DNA of 11,545 nt from Legionellales bacterium (GTDB taxonomy: Bacteria > Pseudomonadota > Gammaproteobacteria > Berkiellales > Berkiellaceae): NCBI GenBank assembly GCA_023266435.1, contig JAHFQF010000060.1, positions 1 to 11,545 on the forward strand, in the 5' to 3' direction. Below, in pieces: positions 6,533 through 11,545 of the stretch. Below the pieces are notes generated by a model. That model was not told the DNA's origin. It did no database searches and saw only the letters and a program-made list of their open reading frames with translations. Numbering within the stretch: the first letter of the stretch is position 1; each line of letters starts with the position of its first letter. The position numbers were made by a program, and so were the translations under genes.

Positions 6533-8305
6533 TTACTCTAATTTTTCCCAACGTTGATAGGAAAATGCCAGCTCGTCCTCAAGCTTTTTCAGTTTCTCTT
6601 GAAACAGCTTGATATCTTTTTGTGATTTTTGGTAAAAATCTGGATTTGCCATCAACAAGTGTAGTTCAGCAATGCCCGCTTCTAATTTTTCAATTTTCGC
6701 GGGCAACGCTTCTAATTCTCGCTTTTCTTTATGACCCAACTGCTGCTTAGCCTGCTGTTTGGCTTTCTCTGGTTTTGCAGGCGCCGTACTTGCCTTCTTG
6801 TCTGAGGCAGACGATATCGGCCGCTGACGCAGGTAGTCTTGATAACCACCTACGTACTCATTGACTACGCCATTACCCTCAAATACCCAGGTAGAAGTCA
6901 CCACATTATCCAAGAAAGCGCGATCATGGCTCACCAGCAAGAGCGTTCCCTGATATTCCATTAAGTGCTCTTCTAATAATTCTAATGTTTCTGCATCTAG
7001 ATCGTTTGTAGGCTCGTCCAATATCAATACATTGCTAGGCCTGGTAAAGAGTCTGGCTAGCAACAAGCGATGACGCTCTCCACCTGACAACGCCTTCACA
7101 GGCAAACGAGCACGTTGCGGAGAAAATAAAAAATCATTCAGGTAACTCATCACGTGCATGGATTTGCCATTGATCTCCACAAAGTCACTGCCATCACAGA
7201 TATTCTCTATAACAGGCCGGTCCTCTTCTAGCTGCTCACGCTGCTGATCAAAGTAGCTAATATTTAAATTTGTACCATGACGTACCGTGCCCATGTCTGG
7301 CGTCAACTGCTCTAACAAAATTTGCAATAAAGTACTTTTGCCACAACCATTGGGACCAATAATGCCGATTTTGTCCCCTCGAAAAACATTGCTCGAAAAC
7401 TGACGAATAATCGGCTTATCCGCATAACTGTGTGAAATTTTATCTAATTCAAATACTTGCTTACCAGAGGTCGTCACCGCTTGTGTATGCAGCGTCACAT
7501 TGCCCGCTCGCACTTGACGTTGCTTCCGCTCTTCACGCATCTTTTTTAATTGTCGCACACGCCCTTCGTTACGGGTCCGGCGGGCTTTGACGCCTTGCCT
7601 AATCCAGCGCTCTTCTTCCGCTAATTTCTTATCAAATAAATCATTGCGCTTCACTTCTGCATTGAGCTCGATGTCTTTGTGCTTCAAAAACTCATCATAG
7701 GTGCCTTTCCAGCTGATGAGCTGTCCATTGTCAATCTCTATGATGCGCGTCGCAATCTTTTGTAATAGCAACCTATCATGCGTGATAAATAAAATGGTTT
7801 TGTTGTATTTTAATAAAAAATTTTCTAACCAGGTGATGGTCTCTATGTCTAGGTGGTTTGTTGGCTCGTCTAATAATAAAATATCAGGCTCTGAAACAAT
7901 GGCGCGTGCCATCAAAACACGTCGAATATAACCACCCGACAAAGTGCCAACATCTTGTGTAGGAATGAGATCCATTTTAGACAAAATGGTCTCGACTCGC
8001 AGCTCAACTTCCCACTCTGCGGCATCAGTAACCCCTTCTGCAACGATCTCAAAAATCGTTCCTTTCAAATTACGGGGGATTTCTTGCTCTAGCTTTGCTA
8101 CCTTTAAACCGGGGACTCGCTCAATCTCACCGTGATCACAGTCCATCTCGCCTTGGATTAATTTAAGCAATGAGGATTTACCAGCTCCATTACGGCCGAT
8201 CAAGCAGATCCGCTCTTTGGTATCAATCGTCATGGAAGCACTGTCTAGCAATACCTGCATGGCCCCAAAGGAAAGATGAATATTACGAAGTGTGAGTAAT
8301 GGCAT
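6533..8305 (-). CDS. uup: Uup, ABC-F family ATPase
   Basis: Uup is a soluble ABC-F ATPase with tandem nucleotide-binding domains. In E. coli it is tied to ribosome function and to suppression of transposon precise excision. Domain 1 has Walker A GRNGAGKS (37-44), signature LSGGY (122-126) and Walker B ILLLDEPTNH (142-151). The inter-domain linker at about 205-280 contains WIRQGVKARRTRNEGR, diagnostic of this branch. Domain 2 has GPNGCGKST (317-325), LSGGE (406-410) and ILDEPTND (428-435). The C-terminus (about 526-590) is a Lys/Glu-rich coiled coil, as in Uup. At 590 residues it is shorter than the roughly 635 of E. coli Uup. The main loss lies in the arm insertion of domain 1 (about 88-112). 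The start matches the family N-terminus. There is no Shine-Dalgarno, and a TATAAT sits 7 nt upstream. Confidence 0.93.
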   Translation of the reverse strand: MPLLTLRNIHLSFGAMQVLLDSASMTIDTKERICLIGRNGAGKSSLLKLIQGEMDCDHGEIERVPGLKVAKLEQEIPRNLKGTIFEIVAEGVTDAAEWEVELRVETILSKMDLIPTQDVGTLSGGYIRRVLMARAIVSEPDILLLDEPTNHLDIETITWLENFLLKYNKTILFITHDRLLLQKIATRIIEIDNGQLISWKGTYDEFLKHKDIELNAEVKRNDLFDKKLAEEERWIRQGVKARRTRNEGRVRQLKKMREERKQRQVRAGNVTLHTQAVTTSGKQVFELDKISHSYADKPIIRQFSSNVFRGDKIGIIGPNGCGKSTLLQILLEQLTPDMGTVRHGTNLNISYFDQQREQLEEDRPVIENICDGSDFVEINGKSMHVMSYLNDFLFSPQRARLPVKALSGGERHRLLLARLFTRPSNVLILDEPTNDLDAETLELLEEHLMEYQGTLLLVSHDRAFLDNVVTSTWVFEGNGVVNEYVGGYQDYLRQRPISSASDKKASTAPAKPEKAKQQAKQQLGHKEKRELEALPAKIEKLEAGIAELHLLMANPDFYQKSQKDIKLFQEKLKKLEDELAFSYQRWEKLE

Positions 8306-8312
8306 GCGTGCA

Positions 8313-8318
8313 ATTATA
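8313..8318 (-). promoter_or_regulatory. Perfect -10 box immediately upstream of uup
   Basis: On the minus strand TATAAT ends 7 nt before the uup ATG (8303-8305), so transcription would start at or within a base or two of the start codon. The best -35 at 17 nt spacing, TTCTTT (8336-8341), is poor. The region has no Shine-Dalgarno, which fits a leaderless or nearly leaderless message. Confidence 0.4.
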
Positions 8319-8356
8319 TACTGATTCGGCTATCTAAAGAAGGGCTATACTCTACT

Positions 8357-8430
8357 CCAGTTGTTTTTATGTTGCGTTGCTTTATAACAAACACAAAAGA
8401 TAGCTAACTCAAACGCAAACTCCAAGCTGG
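8357..8430. repeat. Imperfect inverted repeat after sulP, related to the element at 10281-10375
   Basis: The right arm AAACTCCAAGCTGG (8417-8430) is the reverse complement of CCAGCTTGGAGTTT. This differs from the left arm of the 10281-10375 element at 2 of 14 positions, both transitions. The left side begins CCAGTT followed by a T-rich stretch (8357-8367) and is more diverged. Inside, TTGCGTT (about 8373-8379) and AACGCAA (8412-8418) form a further 7-bp pair. It lies 2 bp beyond the sulP stop codon. It may be a decayed copy of the same palindromic element; no U-tract suggests a terminator. Confidence 0.4.
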
Positions 8431-8432
8431 CG

Positions 8433-10160
8433 TTACTGTATAACCACTTCTTTGGCGAGCTGCAGAGCCTCTTCCGTGGTAGCTAAAAATTGAATGTGTT
8501 TTTTTATCTGCTCAGACTCTACGTTTTTTTTGATGCTAGCAATGACTTTTTGAGTATTGCACACGATTAAAATTCGATATTTTGCTTTAAACAACGCGCT
8601 TAAAGTTGAATTCAACGCAATCAAACCACTCATGTCAATAAAAGGTACATGGGCAATGTCTAAGATCACAGTATGAATCTGTTTTTGCGGAAAGGTAGAG
8701 CGATCAAACGCCTTTTCTACGCTTCCAAAAAATAAAGGACCACTAATTCTATACATGAGCGTGCCCACCGGTATTTTGTATTTTTTAGGGCTAATATCAT
8801 CCGCCTCTTCAAACTCTACTTGCGTGATTTCAGTAACCTGTTTCATAAGCAGGAATGCAGCACAGATCATTCCTAAGCTGATACCGGCAACCATATCAAT
8901 GAAAACTGTCAAGAAAAAACAAGTCAACATGACCACGATATCACTGCGGGGTGCAACCTTCAGCACATGAATGAACTGACGCACATGTGACATTCTATAG
9001 GCTGTAAAAATTAATAACGCTGCCAATGCTGCCATTGGGATTTGATTAATATAAGTAGAAAAGAGCAAGACATATAACAAGATAAGAATAGCATGCATAG
9101 AAACAGCCAACGGTGTTTTAGCACCATTGGTGATATTGGTGGCAGTTCTGGCGATGGCCCCCGTCGCAGGAATACCCATTGCCAAGGCCGCAAAAATATT
9201 CCCTACTCCAACGCCTGTTAACTCTGCATTCGGATCATGCTTGGTGCCAGCCATACTGTCTGCGACTGTAGCAGACAGTAAAGACTCTAATGCGGCCAAT
9301 ATAGCAATGGCCAAGGCCGGGAAAAGTAGTGTCTGAAACTCAGCAATAGAGGGGATGCTAAACAATTCCCCAGGCACAAAAGTGGGCCAATGCAACACAG
9401 GTAAGAAGTTAGGGATGCCAGGGTGTGCCAGACCATCTGTACCTAAATAAGAAAAACGACTACCAATGGTTGCAATGTCAAAGCCCAGAGCGTTCCAAAA
9501 ATACGCAACGAGCGTCCCACCCACTACAGCCAAAATGGCACTGGGCAAAAACTTAACCACATGTCCAGAGTAAATCACCAAGAGCAAGGTAATGCCTCCC
9601 ACACTAAACTCTTGCTGGTTTAACTGAGGCAGCGCGCCTATGATAGCGCTAAGACGATCCAAGTAAGTATGTCCCAGGCTGACTAGGTGCAACCCCAGAA
9701 AATCATTGAGCGATAATGTAGCCAATACCAGGCCAATGCCTGCTGTAAACCCTGTAGTGACAGGATACGGTATGTATTGAACGAGCTTTCCAAATTGAGA
9801 GACACCCAAAACAATTAAAATAAACCCCGCCAAAATACCACACCAAATAATTCCTCTGAGGCCATGCTCCGCAACAATCGGCGCTAAAATTACAACAAAT
9901 GCTGCAGTCGGTCCGGTGACCTGATGAACGGAGCCCCCCAATAACGGCACAATAAACCCCGCAACCATGGCTGTATAGAGTCCATGCTGCGGCGGTAGCC
10001 CTACTGCAATAGACAGCGCCATAGAAAGTGGCAAAGCAACCAAAGAAACCACAAAGGCCGCCATCAGATCCTGTTTAAACAAAGTCCATGTGTAGCGGTG
10101 CATGGTTTTACGTAATGCTATAGCCAGAGGAAAGAGGTGGGGAGCGCGCTTATTTGTCAT
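8433..10160 (-). CDS. SulP family anion transporter with STAS domain, DauA-like
   Basis: SulP proteins are inner-membrane carriers for sulfate, bicarbonate or dicarboxylates. This 575-residue protein has the usual multi-helix core (about 28-440), beginning DLMAAFVVSLVALPLSMALS, with the family motif TGPTAAFVVIL (82-92) and ESLLSATVADSMAGTKH (292-308). A C-terminal STAS domain (about 463-572) contains FIDMSG (507-512), where the Ser is the conserved STAS serine. From memory the core resembles E. coli DauA (YchM), a C4-dicarboxylate carrier, more than plant-type sulfate transporters, but the substrate cannot be read from sequence. An alternative start is Met20, just before the usual family N-terminus. 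The Shine-Dalgarno before the chosen ATG is weak. uup follows 127 nt downstream with its own -10 box. Confidence 0.92.
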   Translation of the reverse strand: MTNKRAPHLFPLAIALRKTMHRYTWTLFKQDLMAAFVVSLVALPLSMALSIAVGLPPQHGLYTAMVAGFIVPLLGGSVHQVTGPTAAFVVILAPIVAEHGLRGIIWCGILAGFILIVLGVSQFGKLVQYIPYPVTTGFTAGIGLVLATLSLNDFLGLHLVSLGHTYLDRLSAIIGALPQLNQQEFSVGGITLLLVIYSGHVVKFLPSAILAVVGGTLVAYFWNALGFDIATIGSRFSYLGTDGLAHPGIPNFLPVLHWPTFVPGELFSIPSIAEFQTLLFPALAIAILAALESLLSATVADSMAGTKHDPNAELTGVGVGNIFAALAMGIPATGAIARTATNITNGAKTPLAVSMHAILILLYVLLFSTYINQIPMAALAALLIFTAYRMSHVRQFIHVLKVAPRSDIVVMLTCFFLTVFIDMVAGISLGMICAAFLLMKQVTEITQVEFEEADDISPKKYKIPVGTLMYRISGPLFFGSVEKAFDRSTFPQKQIHTVILDIAHVPFIDMSGLIALNSTLSALFKAKYRILIVCNTQKVIASIKKNVESEQIKKHIQFLATTEEALQLAKEVVIQ

Positions 10161-10214
10161 TTAAATTACTTAAAATTAATCACAATGTAGGCAAAATTTG
10201 CGTGAGATACTCCC

Positions 10215-10243
10215 ATTGTAGGTGCCATGCTAACTATGATCAA
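10215..10243 (-). promoter_or_regulatory. Candidate sigma-70 promoter for the SulP gene
   Basis: On the minus strand TTGATC (10238-10243) and TACAAT (10215-10220) are 17 nt apart, matching consensus at 4 of 6 and 5 of 6 positions. The leader to the ATG would be about 48 nt. Confidence 0.4.
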
Positions 10244-10280
10244 GAAATACTAGCGCGCTTATCGCACATGCTAATTAAGC

Positions 10281-10375
10281 CCGGCTCGGAGTTTTATCAG
10301 CACCAAAGCCAGGCATGAGGGTGGTTGTCTCGCGACCTCATGCCTAGGCTAGTTCAAACAAAAACTCCGAACTGG
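10281..10375. repeat. Nested inverted repeat, about 95 bp
   Basis: The outer arms TCGGAGTTTT (10286-10295) and AAAACTCCGA (10361-10370) are perfect 10-bp complements. They extend outward to 13 of 15 identities, and both differences are transitions. The inner arms AGGCATGAGG (10311-10320) and CCTCATGCCT (10336-10345) are perfect 10-bp complements around a 15-nt loop. They are prolonged by AGCC/GGCT across a single bulged A. The two stems are joined by an internal loop of about 10 nt on each side. There is no ORF and no terminal U-tract. GCTAA occurs on both sides (10270-10274 and 10377-10381), a possible target duplication. It lies in the divergent gap between sulP and the phosphorylase gene. 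Confidence 0.75.
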
Positions 10376-10390
10376 AGCTAAGTAGGTATA

Positions 10391-10419
10391 TTGACAGCAC
10401 TCGGCTTTATCATCATAGT
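10391..10419 (+). promoter_or_regulatory. Candidate sigma-70 promoter for the pyrimidine-nucleoside phosphorylase gene
   Basis: A perfect TTGACA (10391-10396) is followed after 17 nt by CATAGT (10414-10419), 4 of 6 to consensus. A perfect TATAAT at 10429-10434 also exists, but its upstream partner TTATCA (10407-10412) is weak and it would leave only about a dozen bases before the start. Either or both could be used. Confidence 0.4.
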
Positions 10420-10452
10420 AAACATTTTTATAATCCTTGATAAGGAACCCCC

Positions 10453-11545
10453 ATGATCCCATATGAAATTATCGCCAAAAAAAGAGATGGTTTAGCACTG
10501 AGCAAAGCTGAGATAGACTACATTATTCAAGCCTATAAAACAGACTCTCTACCAGATTATCAGATGACTGCACTCTGCATGGCGATTTATTTTCAAGGCA
10601 TGGATTTTGAAGAAACCACCTACCTGACACAAGCCATGTTGCACTCTGGCGCCATTTTGGATTTGAGCAAATTACCCGGAAAAAAGATAGATAAGCACTC
10701 TACTGGTGGTGTGGGTGATAAAGTGAGTTTACCTTTAGTTGGTATTGTTCCTGCGTGCGGCATTACTGTTCCCATGGTCTCTGGTCGCGGCCTAGGGCAC
10801 ACTGGCGGCACACTCGATAAACTAGAGTCTATCCCCGGATTTAACGTCAACCTCTCTGTTTCAGAGTTCATGAGCAGTTTAGAAAAACTGGGTTGTTGTA
10901 TGATCGGGCAAACCAAAGAAGTCGCCCCTGTTGATAAAAAAATCTATGCCCTACGCGATGTAACTGCCACCGTTTCCTCAATTCCACTGATTACTGCCAG
11001 CATCATGAGTAAAAAGTTGGCAGAAGGTGCTGATGGTTATGTTTTGGATATTAAATATGGCAGCGGCGCATTGATTCAAAATCAACAAGAAGCCATTACT
11101 TTAGGTAATTATTTGGTGAAAACTGCCCTGCTCTCTAATGTCAAAGCCGTTGGGTATTTGGCCAATATGAACCAACCCTTGGGCTTAAAAATTGGTAACT
11201 GGCTAGAGGTCGAAGAAAGCATCGAAGTATTAGAAGGCAAAGGCCCTAAAGACTTGGTAGATCTAACCTTACTACAAGCAGGCACCATGATTTACTTAGG
11301 GGAAAAAGCGACCTCTATCGAGGAAGGTATTGAGCAAGCCAAGGCGGTGATTGCAAACGGCAAGGCGCTAGATAAGTTCTTAGAAATGACTGCCCACCAA
11401 GGCGGCGATGCTGACATTCTCCTTGCTCGTCATCGTTACCCTAAGGCCAAACATCAAATTGAGCTAAAAGCACCTCACGCCGGTTACATACATCATATCG
11501 ATGCGCTGACCTGCGGACTCGTCAATGTGATGATTGGCAGCGGCC
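10453..11545 (+). CDS. deoA: Pyrimidine-nucleoside (thymidine) phosphorylase, cut by the right edge
   Basis: The enzyme splits thymidine, and in the broader type also uridine, with phosphate into base and (deoxy)ribose 1-phosphate, in pyrimidine salvage in the cytoplasm. The 364 visible residues start with the small helical domain (YEIIAKKRDG, 4-13). The phosphate site KHSTGGVGDK (81-90) and SGRGLGHTGGT (110-120) follow. Arg168, Ser183 and Lys187 in LRDVTATVSSIPLI and ASIMSKKLA complete the pyrimidine site. All residues I know as active-site positions in E. coli DeoA occur with a constant offset of three. Wording such as PDYQMTALCMAIYF is closer to Gram-positive Pdp than to E. coli DeoA, so broader pyrimidine specificity is possible. 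About 70 C-terminal residues lie outside the window. AAGGA at 10442-10446 sits 6 nt before the ATG. Confidence 0.95.
   Translation, partial: MIPYEIIAKKRDGLALSKAEIDYIIQAYKTDSLPDYQMTALCMAIYFQGMDFEETTYLTQAMLHSGAILDLSKLPGKKIDKHSTGGVGDKVSLPLVGIVPACGITVPMVSGRGLGHTGGTLDKLESIPGFNVNLSVSEFMSSLEKLGCCMIGQTKEVAPVDKKIYALRDVTATVSSIPLITASIMSKKLAEGADGYVLDIKYGSGALIQNQQEAITLGNYLVKTALLSNVKAVGYLANMNQPLGLKIGNWLEVEESIEVLEGKGPKDLVDLTLLQAGTMIYLGEKATSIEEGIEQAKAVIANGKALDKFLEMTAHQGGDADILLARHRYPKAKHQIELKAPHAGYIHHIDALTCGLVNVMIGSG

Noticed and set aside
8328..8406. GCTATCT/AGATAGC 7-bp inverted pair between uup and sulP
   Set aside because: The arms are over 60 nt apart, short, and not centred on any promoter or gene end.
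10311..10345. Inner stem as a rho-independent terminator
   Set aside because: The stem is strong, but neither strand has a following U-tract and no gene ends nearby.
10620..10916. 98-codon minus-strand open frame inside the phosphorylase gene
   Set aside because: It is antisense to a strongly conserved enzyme and has no ribosome site or recognisable product.
1..11545. CRISPR, toxin-antitoxin, tRNA, rRNA or transposase genes
   Set aside because: I looked for regularly spaced direct repeats, small paired genes, tRNA-like arms and transposase motifs by eye on both strands and found none.

Overview
The window looks like chromosomal DNA of a moderately AT-rich gammaproteobacterium, plausibly a host-associated member of the Legionellales/Coxiellaceae type. 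This is an inference. It rests on Uup and MltA proteins of gammaproteobacterial type, a DauA-like SulP carrier, and PQQ biosynthesis genes lying beside an ankyrin-repeat protein and two orphan proteins with effector-like traits. No rRNA, tRNA, CRISPR array, transposase or integrase gene was seen.

Layout from left to right. (1) Bases 2-1371, plus strand: the end of a pqq operon. A PqqD domain whose frame stays open to the window edge (probably a PqqC-PqqD fusion) overlaps pqqE by 4 nt. (2) Bases 1348-3782, minus strand: two unrecognised genes. One encodes a membrane protein with two hydrophobic hairpins and a coiled coil, and its 3' end overlaps the 3' end of pqqE. The other encodes a 442-residue orphan with internal repeats. 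(3) Bases 3986-6531, plus strand: the murein transglycosylase gene mltA, then an ankyrin-repeat protein with hydrophobic N-terminal segments. (4) Bases 6533-10160, minus strand: uup (ABC-F ATPase) and a SulP transporter with a STAS domain. (5) Base 10453 to the right edge, plus strand: a pyrimidine-nucleoside (thymidine) phosphorylase gene cut by the window end.

The housekeeping genes (pqqDE, mltA, uup, sulP, deoA) do not form one pathway. The three lineage-specific genes sit between them as single accessory insertions. Genes are packed tightly: there are two convergent junctions, one with a 24-nt overlap and one with a 1-nt gap. No convincing rho-independent terminator was found. Candidate sigma-70 promoters were found for most transcription units.

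The most unusual non-coding signal is a nested inverted repeat of about 95 bp at 10281-10375. Its 14-15 bp outer arms (consensus CCRGYTYGGAGTTT) have a third, closely related copy just past the 3' end of sulP. A small dispersed palindromic element may therefore flank the transporter gene. No gap of 300 bases or more lacks a gene; the longest is the 292 bp between sulP and deoA, which holds this element and two candidate promoters.
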